Source of the DNA: Rhytidiadelphus loreus
Taxonomy: Eukaryota; Streptophyta; Bryopsida; Hypnales; Hylocomiaceae
Direction of reading: 5' to 3'
Length of the DNA: 64,000 nt
Assembly: GCA_947034895.1 (NCBI GenBank)
Contig: OX344764.1
Coordinates: 55,223,348-55,287,347 of the forward strand
Position numbers and translations under genes: made by a program
Notes under the pieces: generated by a model
Seen by the model: only the letters and a program-made list of their open reading frames with translations
What the model was told of the DNA's origin: nothing
Database searches by the model: none
Part shown: one piece after another, positions 35,935 to 47,950 of the stretch
Numbering within the stretch: position 1 is the first letter of the stretch
Layout: every line of letters begins with the position of its first letter

Positions 35935-36275
35935 AGGACCTATCATGTATAACCCCAATTGATTTATGGCTTCTCAAAATTTACTCCATGATTTTTGTAA
36001 ATGAATTTTGAATGTGATTTTTTCTCCAAGATCTAGTGTATTTGAGGCTCATTTCCAAGAGCTCTCAACACTACGGGAAGCCAAGATTGCAATGGGTACC
36101 CTTGCATAAAATCTTGAATAGAAAAATCACTATTATTTATTTTTAGAGTAGTATTTTTGATGCTAAAATTAGACTTCAAGAATAACTTTCCAAAAATATA
36201 AACTACTAAAAATAGCAACTTGGTTAGGTTTTATTTAACTTCAAAGTTTTGTAAACACCAGATTTGGGTGCCTCG
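35935..36275 (-). repeat. Dispersed repeat, inverted copy of 6283-6711
   Basis: The reverse complement matches the earlier copy: TTTTTAGTAGTTTATATTTT, CCCATTGCAATCTTGG, GTGTTGAGAGCTCTTGGA and TTGGGGTTATACATGATAGG. Identity appears to be around 70-80 percent by eye. Confidence 0.7.
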
Positions 36276-36499
36276 GGAATTTACAAGTTAAGTGGTATGG
36301 TTATTACAATGAGATTTTTATAATCCAACTATTTAAAAAAAAATTTAAATCCTTTTTTTTTTTTTTTCTATTTCATATCTAATTGACTTAATCCAAACAA
36401 CCTTTTTTTGGTCATTGTCCTTCTTTTTTAGCTTTCCACTCTCAAATTTCGAGATTATATTAAAATTTAAATTATTTCTACAAAAATAGACTGTGTTAT

Positions 36500-37110
36500 G
36501 AATCCAATGACAATAGTTTCATCAAATTTTGAGGGAGCAATTTGAAGTTCAAAATTTTGACATTTTTGGGTTACTGTGAACTTTAGTGGCGTGTATCTTC
36601 TTCATACAATGTCAATTTCCAATAAAAAAATTTGGAAAAGTTGCGCACCTAAGTCTAGTTTGTGCGGTTAAAATTTCATATCAATCCAAAAAGTTATGAG
36701 TGACTGAGAAGCATTTTAGTAGAATGAGGTTCAACCTTAAATGTGTTTTCTGCAGCTTTTCTTGCAAATTTTTTGACATTTGAAAGCCATTTTGCAGACA
36801 CAATGAGTCAATTCAATGATGTTTTCTTTCACTAATGTATTTGTGTGCTGGTTTTGAATCACTTTGTAGTCGATTTTTTTTTCATTTGAGTAGGTTTAGA
36901 AATCAAATTTCACCTCCAAATGTGTTGGTAGGAAAATTTCAGCATCCTTTTTCAACACTAAAACATTATAATCTTGCAATCTAAATGGTCAAATGACTCC
37001 AAATTTGATTCACATCATCTCCAACACATACACTACAAGATTATAAGGTTGAGATTTCTATAACTTAGTGGCATTTTGAACTACAACACTTCAAAAGCAA
37101 TGATGCTTTT
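36500..37110 (+). repeat. Dispersed repeat family E, copy 1
   Basis: The segment with CTTCATACAATGTCAATTTC, GAAAAGTTGCGCACCTAAG, TTATGAGTGACTGAGAAGCA and GCCATTTTGCAGACACAATG recurs inverted at about 43065-43720, and in part directly at 39110-39360. No coding sequence is seen. Confidence 0.75.
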
Positions 37111-37584
37111 GAACTCAAACAAGCATTATGGTATGTCCTCACCTGGTGTTTTGGGCGCATACAAGAAAATGATATAGCCAAATATTTTAGTATTCATCTG
37201 TATGTTGGATAGAACTGTCTTTTCATTCACATATTTGGTTGAATTTCATTTAAAACGAGCAATTTCATCCAATTTATTGGAAAAAATTGGAACAACTTGG
37301 CCTTATCATACATTTTTTTTTTCAAATTTTCCTATAGGTTTGATGCTCCCAAACTTTTTTGGTGATTTTAGGCATTTAAATGCAACCAAAAAACAACCTG
37401 AATGAAGGCTTTCTATATGGAAGTAGCAAAACTAAAATGCAAGGGCTACTCTCAATTTGAGGTTTGAATTGAATAGAGAATCTTTTAATATACATATGGG
37501 ATGGTAGGAAGTTTAAACAATCCATGTGGGATATGTAAATGAGAATTAGTAGGAATTCAACCACTTATAGTTAAGTCAAAAGCA

Positions 37585-37960
37585 GAAATTGTATTTGGAG
37601 TAGAATTTCAAACCTCATTTGGACATAGTAGAATAACTTATTTGAAAAAAATTGAACTAAGAGAAGTTGTTAAGTCAAGCTAAGTTTCATCTCCAAAAAT
37701 CTATTTGTAAATTTGAATCTCCAATAAAAATTTATGATCAAATTTCAGAGAGGGGTTGAAAGGGACATTTTCTTTGACATTTCAAACACTTCTCTCTGAA
37801 AATTGTTCATAACTTTTGATTGGAGTCTCAAATTTACAAATGGATTTTTGGAGATGAAATTTAGCTTGACTTAACAACTTCTCTTAGTTCAATTTTTTTT
37901 CAAATAAGTTATTCTACTATGCCCAAATGAGGTCTGAAATTCTACTCCAAATGTAATTCC
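37585..37960. mobile_element. Foldback element, copy 1 (family D)
   Basis: An inverted repeat runs from GTATTTGGAGTAGAATTTCA (37591) to AATTCTACTCCAAATG (37940), with arms of about 170 bases. Paired inner phrases are AACTAAGAGAAGTTGTTAAG with CTTAACAACTTCTCTTAGTT, and TCTCCAAAAATC with GATTTTTGGAGA. A related element lies at 44740-45100. Similarity to that copy extends beyond the arms on both sides (about 37490-38060). Confidence 0.8.
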
Positions 37961-38450
37961 TATTTTTTGACAATGAGCACTCAAGCTCTCATCTTCAAAT
38001 TATCCCATACCCTTTGAAGGTTTATGATAGACAATGAATTTCACTATAAAATGACGTCCTTCTCCTTCATGTGCACTACAGTGGGTGACGTGGTCACTTC
38101 ACTTTACCAACAAGTTTAATTATTTGTGCCAAATGGGCAAGTGCCATTGGTGTTGATGCTCATTTTATTCTCCATGATTTGTGGATGAATTTTTTTGGAT
38201 GAGGAAAAGGGTGCTTCTTTGAAGATTTCTGAATGTCAAGGTATGCCCCAGTTCTGAACAACTGCTAACTTAAAATTTACCCAATTATGCCAAAGCAGCT
38301 GAAATTTTTTTCCTATAAAACCTGCAGCTCTTCGTTTTTGTTAGAAGTATTATTTTATTTTTATCACTGTTACTAAATGCCAAGTGAGAACGTTCCATTA
38401 GGTGATGAAGGGTTAAACTCCACCTTGTGGAATTTTTTCAAGTTCAGTGG

Positions 38451-39576
38451 TGTAAGGTAGGTGGCTCAAAAAGCGACACTTTAAGGGCTGTTAGGACTTT
38501 TTGATGTGTTTAAGAGGCACAAAAAGATTTTCCCTTATTTTTCACTTGAAGAATTGATGCAAAATCTAACACAAGTGGTTTCATATTTTTTGGAGCATTT
38601 ATGAATTACTTATGAATTTTCAAAGAATTCTGCCATAGGCACCTATTTGTGATCCTAGGCCTTGCAAAACCCACACACGGGTGATCTAAAAAAAGATATG
38701 GTGTGACCAAAAACAAGCAGTGAAGCATTGAAAAAGTAATACTTAAAGCTCCTAAATGTGACCTTTACTAAACTGAAGCCCTAAACATACCTATAAAACC
38801 AATATACTTTTAAGTCCAATTCAAAGTGCTGTAACTTTTGCATCCGTTTTCCAAATTCAATAAAACTTGTTGGAAAATTTGAACTCTCTCTTCTAGTTTG
38901 TGTGATAAAATTTTCAAATCAATTCAAGTTTTACTGATTTTTTGGAAGCCAATCGAAGTTCACATGTTCAATTTGAGTTAACCAAACTGCATTTGTTGGC
39001 TGCAGCTTTGGGGGCTTCTATCTCCTTCATTCTAAGTTTGTTTTCAGTAAAATTTGTTGAGCTATGTTCCCCTTGAAGTCTAATTATTGTGGAAAGATTT
39101 TCACGTCAATTCAAGTTGTTTTGAATGTTTGGGAGCAATTCGAAGTTCTAAATCCCAACATTCTTCAATCGCAGTGAACATCGGCGGCTTATAACTTCTT
39201 CATACAAGGTTGGTTTTCAATATTTTTTGTTGGAAAAGTTGCGCCTAGTAGTCAAGTTTGTGCAGCTAAAATTTCATATCAATTCAAGAATTAATGAGTA
39301 ACTGAGAATCATTTTAGTAAAAGGATGTTCAATCGTAAATGAGTTTCTTGCAAAAATGAAGTGGACACTTGTCTTGTATCCACTCTTAGTTTGAAATCAA
39401 CCCACCTTGGCTCTTATTACACCATATCTGAAGTATAAACCAACATCTAACAAACCTTATTAAGCTCTCACATTATCAAAAGTCCATTTCACAACCGCTT
39501 AGTGTCCATTTCAGAGCCTCTTGTAGGGCCGGTTCCAAGAAGTAGGTCACAATTTGAGCCACCTACCTTAGTGTAG
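38451..39576. mobile_element. 1.1-kb element with inverted ends GTAAGGTAGGTGGCTCAAA
   Basis: The left end TGTAAGGTAGGTGGCTCAAA (38451-38470) and right end TTTGAGCCACCTACCTTA (39553-39570) are reverse complements. AGTTCA occurs just outside both ends, a possible target duplication. The first 250 bases resemble 59250-59515. The 3' half contains dispersed family E sequence (39110-39360). No transposase is visible, so it is non-autonomous. Confidence 0.65.
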
Positions 39577-42500
39577 TTCATAGCTCATTTTGGAGGTTTG
39601 GTTTGGGCATGGACTAAAAAGTCAACCAACAAATGCGATTGTTGCCTACCTCAAAAAAGTCAGATCCACCTCAAAAAAGGAAAAATCCAAGGAGCTCAAG
39701 GAAAAGACAAGTGTCCCATTTTTGTTTTTCTTACAAACACTATTCTCATTTCAATGACCATTCATTTGGGCATCGCAAAGCTCTACCATAAATTGAAATA
39801 TACAAGGAATGTTGTGAAATTTGAGATGAGCATTTCAACTCTCTTATCTTTCACTAAGCACAAAAAGGGTCATTATTTCAAAATATTCTCATTAAAATAT
39901 TAGCTCCTTGTTTTTCCATTCACCCAAATAAAACTTCAAATTAAATATTTACCATATTGTGAGGTCAAATAGTTTGAATTTTTTTGAGGTGCTCACTTTT
40001 AATGCAAACTTCAAAATCCTATGTTTACATTCTATGTGATCTCAAGAAAAAAATGAGCAAACAAATTGCTCAAGTTTATGGCAGTTTTGACCCATTTTTA
40101 AACTGTACACCCCAGCTTTGCCAATATGTTGGGTCATTACGGGTTGAGGGGCCTAAATGATGCAGGCTGGCCAGCTTGCACCACATGGAGTTCTAATGGG
40201 TCAAGCTAGCTAATTCGGGTGCAAATAAAACCCAACTGACCTTGATAAAAGTAGGAATGGGATATGAAGGGGATGCCACCTAATTGGTTATTGGCACTAA
40301 CTGAATTTGATATTCTGACTAATGGGAATATTAATGAAAAAATGGGGTTACATTGGGTCCCAAATTGAACAGGGGTTGCTAACTAATCTTTTGAGGATTT
40401 GAATGGAAATGTAGCTGTCAAGGTAGTTGAGATGAAGCGTGGAGCTTTGGACTTGTCTTCCAAAAGGGGCACAAAAGAGACGGTGTTTTGGGGTATGGGT
40501 TTTTTACATTAATATTGAAAGCTAGTCTTGGGGGTTTCAAAGATGAAGACTAGTATAAACTAAGAAGGAAAGATTTAAAAAGATACAAAATGGTATAAAC
40601 AAGTTTAAAGCCTCATCATCATGGTGTTTTTTGATGATGAAGTCTAGCACAACATAAGAGGGGGAAACATAAAAAAAATTGATACAAACAAGTGCATGCT
40701 TGTCGTGGGGTAGATTTGGATAACTGAAAGCATCATCAAATGGAAGGAAAATTCTTGATTGACACCAACTTCCTACAACCCCCTTAAAAAATTCATAGTA
40801 GGGCGGCAAGCCACAATGTTGGAATTTCACACTAGGGGGATTAGAACAAGACTCCAACACTTTAGAAACACAAAAGAAAATCAATAATGAGACACAAAAT
40901 CATAAAAATCAAGAAATAACTTCAAAACATTGTTTATTAGTGTTTATACATGTATCAACATTGTTGAAGACTTTTTTTGTAGTGCTTGATTTGGTGGACA
41001 TTGGTTCCCTACTCAACTTAATGAGCCACATTGAATAAAATGGAAAAACAACAAGTTTCAAAATAAAAATGTACTTCTATACATTTTTAAAGGCTTCACT
41101 CCCTTCTTTCAATCCTAAGATTTTTTAAATTTTAATGCTAATTTATCCAAAATCCAAAGAAAGTCAAATCTATAATGGTTGACTATTTTAACTTTTAAAG
41201 GAAAGCTCCAAATCAAAAACTGATTGTGCCATTGGCTTCATAAAGGATCAAATTTACTTGCAAGACTCTCCTACCCCTTTTCTAGTCATTTGGATTTGCA
41301 AAGTTGGAGGAAGTTTCAAATCATGGAACAAAGAGTTTGTTTTTTTCCAAGGATTTTGACTTGATTGGGTTGTCCCAAAGGATTGTTGGAATAAGAAAAG
41401 ACCCTACTTGGACCTCATTCAAATGTTGAATGCTTCTAGAAGGTTGGTCAATGACCTATTTCATTTAAATATAGGTTGGTAATTGTTGGAGTTGTCAACT
41501 TGAATCCTTATGGCAATCAAAACCTCATGAAACTTATCTAAGCACATTATTATCACTCAAACTTCTATCTTATTCCTCTTCAACTATTATTTAGACTTTG
41601 GATCTATACAATCATTCTTTTCACAATTACCTAAGTTTTTTTTATTGCCTGTTGTTGATAAAGAAAAGAGAAGTACAAATGATACCTTTAATGTAGCATA
41701 GAGTCCACCTTCATAGCATTTAAAAAATTGGAAGAGAACTTTTTATTTTTTCATTAAACCAACTAGAAGACACAAAAATTTAACTTTTTATTTTGGAAAG
41801 CACACCCTTGTTACGAGAAATACTATGCCAAATCTTGAAAAAAAGAAAAAGGAAGGAAATATCATTTTTATAACAAAATTGTATTTTCATGTTACCAAAC
41901 AAAACCAGCTCACTAGTTGGATCTTGTTCCACTTTACTCAATCAAAGGGTTTCAATGGGATGATGGCATAAAGTTAAAGCAACCCAAGGTTATAGAAAAA
42001 TAATGCCATACCTTCTCTTTATCCACTACATGATTGGCATTTGTACGTAAATCATGAACTCAGTTGCGATTTTATGAGGTGATGAGTTCAAGATTTTTGG
42101 ACCAGATTGGATTCCTCCCTATTCCAAAAGCCATGCAGCTTTTCAAGATTGTGGTGTTGGAAAGGAGAAAAACGTAAATTTAGTCCCGGCCTTGTCAATG
42201 TCCTCTTCGTTTCGGGTGTAGGATCCTGGTCACAAATGAACTCGTAAGTTAATTCATGCCAGCGGCTTGGAAACGGCTTCGAAAAGAGGGCAATGTAATA
42301 AGTACATTCGTTTGTTTTTTGTTTTTCAGTTTTCACCAAACCAAACCCATTTCTCACGTGGTACTAACTTTACTTTGTATTCAAAACAATGAACAATTAT
42401 CGTCCTGCAACTAGTTGGTGCTTTTCAGAAAATAGGCTCTAATGTGACGTGACGCGACCACTTCGTACAAATCTGGACTAATGATACTGAGTTGGTAAGA

Positions 42501-43020
42501 CTGATATTCCCCTTCCCTACCCCCCAGATCATGTCAGCCCTTCCTAGATTATGCCCAGCGAATCTAATAATAGAAAGGTTGGGACAGTACTGGCTGACAC
42601 CGAGAGGAGAGGAAGCAGTCTTGGAACTGTGACTTTGTCGGTGACCTCTTGAACAACATTATGCACCAATGAAATCAAACAAGCGCCGCCTGCTCCTATT
42701 GGTTTGTCTTTCATTCTATTTTGTGTGAATCACACTATATAGATACGTTATCATTCCAATACAATATTGGAGATAAACTTCGTTTAGTGTTGCTCCGGGT
42801 CATGATTTAGCCCCCATTGCTAAACCGGTGGAGAGACCTCCCTTGAGGTGGAGGTATAATTCCTTCCAAGATACTTTGGGGCATGATTTAGTTATAATAT
42901 TGAAATTTCGATTGGTTGGGCTCAACTAGAGATTCTTTGGGTTGTCAAACTGCAAAATCTCATTGGCAAGGGGCTCCTGATTGGGGGGGGGGAGCAAAAA
43001 GGACCCCCCCAGCAAAGGTG
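39577..43020. other. Gene-free stretch with mixed composition
   Basis: No gene is supported. The longest frame is a 115-codon minus-strand one (40537-40884) that starts at TTG and shows no recognised domain. A GC-richer patch at 42360-42860 has a CCTATTGG/TATATAG arrangement near 42695-42742, but no gene follows. Opposed runs of G and C lie near 42984-43010. Confidence 0.4.
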
Positions 43021-43064
43021 AACAATGTTATGCCTCACCGCCCCCAAGGCCTTTTAGGGTTTAA

Positions 43065-43990
43065 AAACATTGTTCCTTATGAAGTGTTATAATTCAAAAT
43101 TCCACTAAGGAATAGAAATCTCAACCCATCTGCACAATCTTGTAGTGTACATGTTGTAGATCTATGACATGAATCAAATTTGGAGTTGTTTGGACACATA
43201 CATTGCAAGATTATAATGTTTTAGTGTAGGAAAAAGATGCTGAAATTTTCCAAGAAGTAGCAACACATTTGGAGGTGAAATTTGATTTCTAAATCTACTC
43301 AAATGAAAAAAACTTTAAACTATAAAGAGATTCAAAACCAGCATACAAACACATTGGTGGAAGAAAATATTTTTCGAATGACTCATTGTGTTTGCAAAAT
43401 GGATTTGAAATGTCAAAAAATAGCAAGAAAAGTTGCAAAAAACACATCAAAGGCTAAACCTTCTACCACTAAAATGCTTCTTAGTCACTCATAACTTCTT
43501 AAATTGATATGGAATTTTAGCCACACAAACTAGATTAGTATGCACAATTTTTCTCTAATTTTTTATTTATTAGAAACGAACATTGTATGAAGAAAGAAAT
43601 AAGCTGCCAAAGTTCACTGTAATCCAAAAATGTCTAGATTTTGAACTTTGAATTGCTACCAAACATTCAAACAATTTGGATTGACATGAAAAATTTACCA
43701 CAATAACTAGACTTCAAGGAGAATATAATCCGATAAATTTTTATTGAAAACAAACATTAGATGAAGGATATATTAGCCCCCAAAGTTACAGCCATCAAAT
43801 GTAGTTTGGTAAACTCAAATTGAACCTCCAAAATTCAATTGGCATACAAAAAATTAGTACAAATTGGATTGATCTAAAATTTTTACCGTGCAAACTAGAA
43901 GAAAGAGCACAAATTTCCCAATAAGTTTTATTGAATTTAAATAACATATGCAAAAGTTATAGTACTTTGAATTGAATTTGAAACTATGAG
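43065..43990 (-). repeat. Dispersed repeat family E, inverted copy
   Basis: Reverse complement of the family at 36500-37110: CATTGTGTTTGCAAAATGGA, CTAAAATGCTTCTTAGTCAC, TTGTATGAAGAA and AATTTGGAGTTGTTTGGACA. Beyond 43720 the match continues to sequence like 38800-39100 (GGAGAATATAATCCGATAAA and similar). The 5' side opens with GGCCTTTTAGGGTTTAA, a diverged TTAA-family end. Confidence 0.7.
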
Positions 43991-44038
43991 AGGACAATTT
44001 TGGTCCCCTTGGGTAGTGAGGAGTTAAGGAATCCACAC

Positions 44039-44320
44039 TACACTAAAAAGGATATTTTGTGTTGGATTACATTTAGTGTAATTACCACCCTACTTGACCC
44101 TACACTAAATGTCAATTTTAGGACGATTAGTGTAGTGCTAGACTTCAATGCGTACCATAGAGTACATTTAGATTTATCAGATTTCAGATTTCAGATTTTC
44201 CATAGAGTACATTTACTGTTAGAAATTAGATTTAATGTTACTTACTTTAGTAGGATTAATGATATTTAGTGTCAAGGTTCGTAAATAGTGTTGCTAACAC
44301 TAAATATCCTTTTTAGTGTA
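44039..44320. mobile_element. TA-flanked miniature inverted-repeat element
   Basis: The ends are CACTAAAAAGGATATTTT and AAATATCCTTTTTAGTG, perfect over 16-17 bases and flanked by TA on each side. The 280-bp interior contains further copies of TTTAGTGTA in both orientations and no protein. A TA target site suggests the Tc1/mariner or Harbinger-like range, although the first bases happen to spell CACTA. Confidence 0.75.
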
Positions 44321-44629
44321 CTATACTCGGATAGCATTCCATAATAGTGTGTTTGATACTTTGGTGCCAAATATTTAATAAAAGTCCCCAAAATAAGATT
44401 TAGTACTTAAAAATATAATTTTCAAAAATTAAATATGAATGTCAAAAAAAAAAAATTAGATTCAATAATTAATCTACAATATCTTCATACCACATAGATG
44501 GATATTTTAGGATCCATTCAAATCAACCTCTTATTAATTACATAACCTAGATTTTCTACCCTAGTACATCTACTCATATTGTGAACGAGTCTTTTCCTTA
44601 ACTGCAAAAGCCACTATGTGTATACAAAG

Positions 44630-45200
44630 TATTCAAAAGACAAACTATTTGTACAAGTGGGGTGATAAAATAACCCATGTGGAATATATAAATTAGGATT
44701 AGTAAGAGTTCAACCATCCGTAAGTCAATTGAAAAGAAAAAATTGTGTTCAAAGTAGAATTTTAGACCTCATTTAGGCAATGTAGAATAATTTTTTTTTA
44801 AAAATTTGAACTAAATTAATGTGAAAAATCAAGATAAATTTCATCTCCTAAAATCCGTTTGAGATTTTGAGCCTTCAATCAAAAGTTATGAACAAAGTTT
44901 AGAGAGGGGGTGGAAGGGACATTTTCTTCGACATTTCAAATACCATCTCTGAGTTTTCTTCATAACTTTATTTTGGAGGCTCAAAATTATAAACGGGTTT
45001 TTGAAGATTTACCAATTTTTTCTATTTTAAAGTTTTTTGAAAAAGATTATTTTACTATGCCAAAATGAGGTCTAAATTATTCTTTGACCACAGTTCTTAC
45101 ATTTTGACAATGAGCAATCAAGCTTTCATCTGCAAATTATCTCATATTCTTTGAGGATTTCATGATGAACAATAAATTTCATTATAAGAACGACTTCTCC
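44630..45200. mobile_element. Foldback element, copy 2 (family D)
   Basis: The core inverted repeat (about 44740-45100) pairs AGACCTCATTTAGGCAATGT with CATAGTAAAA...TTTTGGCAT-like sequence more loosely than copy 1, so it is older. Shared phrases with 37490-38060 are GAGGGGGTGGAAGGGACATT, TTTTGACAATGAGCAATCAA and ACTATTTGTACAAGTGGGG. Confidence 0.7.
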
Positions 45201-47670
45201 ACCCAACATTTTCACAAAATATCAAAGAAATAATTTCATCATTTTAGTATCAAATATAAATTCTAGGGTAGATGTCCAAATAACATATTGGTATTTGACT
45301 TAATGGATTTTTTAATGAATTTTTGAGATTTTTGGAAGACCATTTATACATTCATTTATAGCCACAATTTTCTCATTCAAGAATTAGCAAAAAATCAATG
45401 TATGAAGTATGTACTTGATGGATCCTAACCTTTTGGAAGGAATTGTATAGCTTTAATAACCAATCCAAAATCAACAAAAGTAGTCATGACCAACACTTTC
45501 ACATTGGTATACTATAATTAGTTGAACATTTTTCATCCATTGGAGTTTTCATTGTGATTTTTAGGTTTTGAAGTTAAGGTTTCTTCTTGATGTGTCATCC
45601 CAAATTCCTAGTGTTTTGCATTTTGGGAGGTACCTTATCAGTTACTTAATGACAAATGTGAGAAATGGTGAAAGAAATTGAAATTATATTTTTCCAACAA
45701 AGTATAAACTTGTTCTCCAAATCAACAAAAAATATATCTATAATGGTCATCTTGCTCATTTAAAGCAATCACAATATTTCTTAATATGGCTACAACATGA
45801 AGGCTTAAAAAAATCACTTCATATAATAGATTTACATTCAAAAGGTGGAGGTTCCTATTGTGGCCACTAATCACTCTATTACAATCATCTAAGACATTGA
45901 TTGTAGCCACTGACCCAACTCAATATAGCCGAAATCTAAACCCTTGTTATGGGTTGATGCAAGACTTTGATGGATCTTTTCTTAGATACTTGGAATTGTT
46001 TTTTTGCCTATCATGGAGTGGTTTTCTTTACAAGTTCAGAAGAAAATGGTACATGCATTAGAATTAATAGTACCATATTAGGGATCATCATTCCTAAGAA
46101 TTCATTTTTTTGTTTAGTAGAATTGTGATGTGTAATTATATAATAGTTGCATTCTATAATTTTTCAAGTATATGAAGAGATTTATATAGAATTATACATT
46201 TAAAAAAATAAACATAAAATGTACAAATACTTTTGATTTGACATTAGTTTTGCATTTAAGGTGCTACATATTTAAAATAATTTATTTTCCACTACTCTTT
46301 CTGCTACTAGTGACAAACAACTAAAGGTTTGAGCGTTTTTTTAGGATTATGGAGACTTTGAAGAAGGTGGGTTTTAAGACATAGTAACATTAATTTTGGA
46401 GACTAAAGAATTGTTGTTGAAATTGGCTTTAAAGAATGATTTGAATCTCCTATTCTTGAAGCAATTTTGTCTACCTTCATTATTGAGTGTTGTAACCAAA
46501 AAAATTCCATTAGGTGTGTAAGTCAATGTTTGCGGCATATGCTATCGCAAAAAATTTGCACAAAGATATGTTGGACAATTGCATGATGTTGGCAAACTCA
46601 TAAGGTAGAGTTCTTACAGTTCCTAATAGATTTTTAAACCTTACCTCAATGCTAGATAGTTGTGGGGTTTATTAGGAAGTTGATAGGTATCTCACACTCA
46701 CAATTTTGGTCTTCTTGGATAATTGTGGGGTTTATTGATTGATAAGTATTTTACACTTTTGTCTTGGTGTTAAATTGAATTAATTATTGTGTCATTGACA
46801 ATTTGACAAGATTTCAATTTTTCTTTATTTAATTTCATCAATAGTGGAGATCAATTTTAAACTAGTTTTGAGGTAGAGATTGAAAGTAGTATTTCTATAT
46901 TAGATTTGTAGGAATTTTTATGTTCAATGAAAATGCAATTGTTGGAGCTGGAAATGTCTAATACTTAATTTCAAGCTTTCTTGTTGCTTGAAGGAATGAA
47001 CAATGAGATCATAGTATTCTAGCTAGGGATTGCTCAATTGAAAGTATCACGTAGTACTTTTTATACATCTCAAGCAACCTACATTGATACTCCTATAACG
47101 TCTCATTTACTTTGTCTAAGAACTATGAAGGAATCAAAGATTGCTTTGATGGACTAAAATGAAAAACTTGTAGTAGGGTTTGCATCTTGCATCTATACAT
47201 AGTATTGATTTATTCATACTTTCATTTGAAATATTCATACTTTCATAGTTGAATTCCTACATCAAATGTCTAAATGTCGTCCATTGTGCCTTCTAAGCAA
47301 TGGACAAATGTTTCTTACTAATTGGCTCAAGTATCTCAAATTTTCCAAGGGATTGGGTTTCAAGTGCAAAACTACAAAAGTTAGCAAATTTGGTGGTTTT
47401 GACTACTCTTGAGTCAAAACTTTGGACTTATGAAATAAATCTGCCATAAATCAAATTTCAACCATTCCAAAATGTAGAATATATTTTTTTCATTTAAAAA
47501 TGGTAAAACACTTTAAAAGCAAACATTCATTGCAAAAGTTATAGCCGGATGGAGTTTTACCTCTAAATTGTCCTCTCAAACTCTATCCATCACTTTCTAC
47601 TATAATTTTGACTTGAATTTATTTTTTATTTTTTAATTTAATATAAAGTTAATTCTAGTATCTACGGTTT
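45201..47670. other. AT-rich gene-free stretch
   Basis: No gene, RNA gene or repeat boundary recognised. Confidence 0.4.
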
Positions 47671-47674
47671 TATG

Positions 47675-47870
47675 GAGTGGCAACATTGTCATGGAGGAGG
47701 AGCGTCGAAAAATATAGAAGAGTGGTTCCAAAAAGAATTGGACGAGTAGCAACATTGTTGTAGAAGAGCATTGAAAAACATGGAAGAAAGGCTTCAAGAA
47801 ATAATTGATGAGTGGCAACATTGTAGAGTTTTAAAAATGAAAAAAAGAGGCTTCAAAAACTAGTAATTGT
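47675..47870 (+). repeat. Tandem repeat of 69 and 66 bp, possibly a coding relic
   Basis: Units start at 47675, 47744 and 47810 with GAGTGGCAACATTGT. Both spacings are multiples of three. In the plus frame they read EEWFQKELDE / EERLQEIIDEWQHC, amphipathic-helix-like, but interrupted by TAG at the second unit. A fourth, weaker unit may follow to about 47950. Confidence 0.55.
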
Positions 47871-47950
47871 GGCAATGACGTCAAAACATCATTGACAAAG
47901 AGGAGTAGCAATGGCACCAAAACATTGTTGCAAAGAAGAGAGTCGAAGAA

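Noticed and set aside
40537..40884. 115-codon frame on the minus strand
   Set aside because: It begins at TTG and has no family signature; no splice context or neighbouring exon supports it.
42695..42745. CCAAT- and TATA-like pair as a promoter
   Set aside because: No gene or transcript-like sequence follows within the next kilobase.
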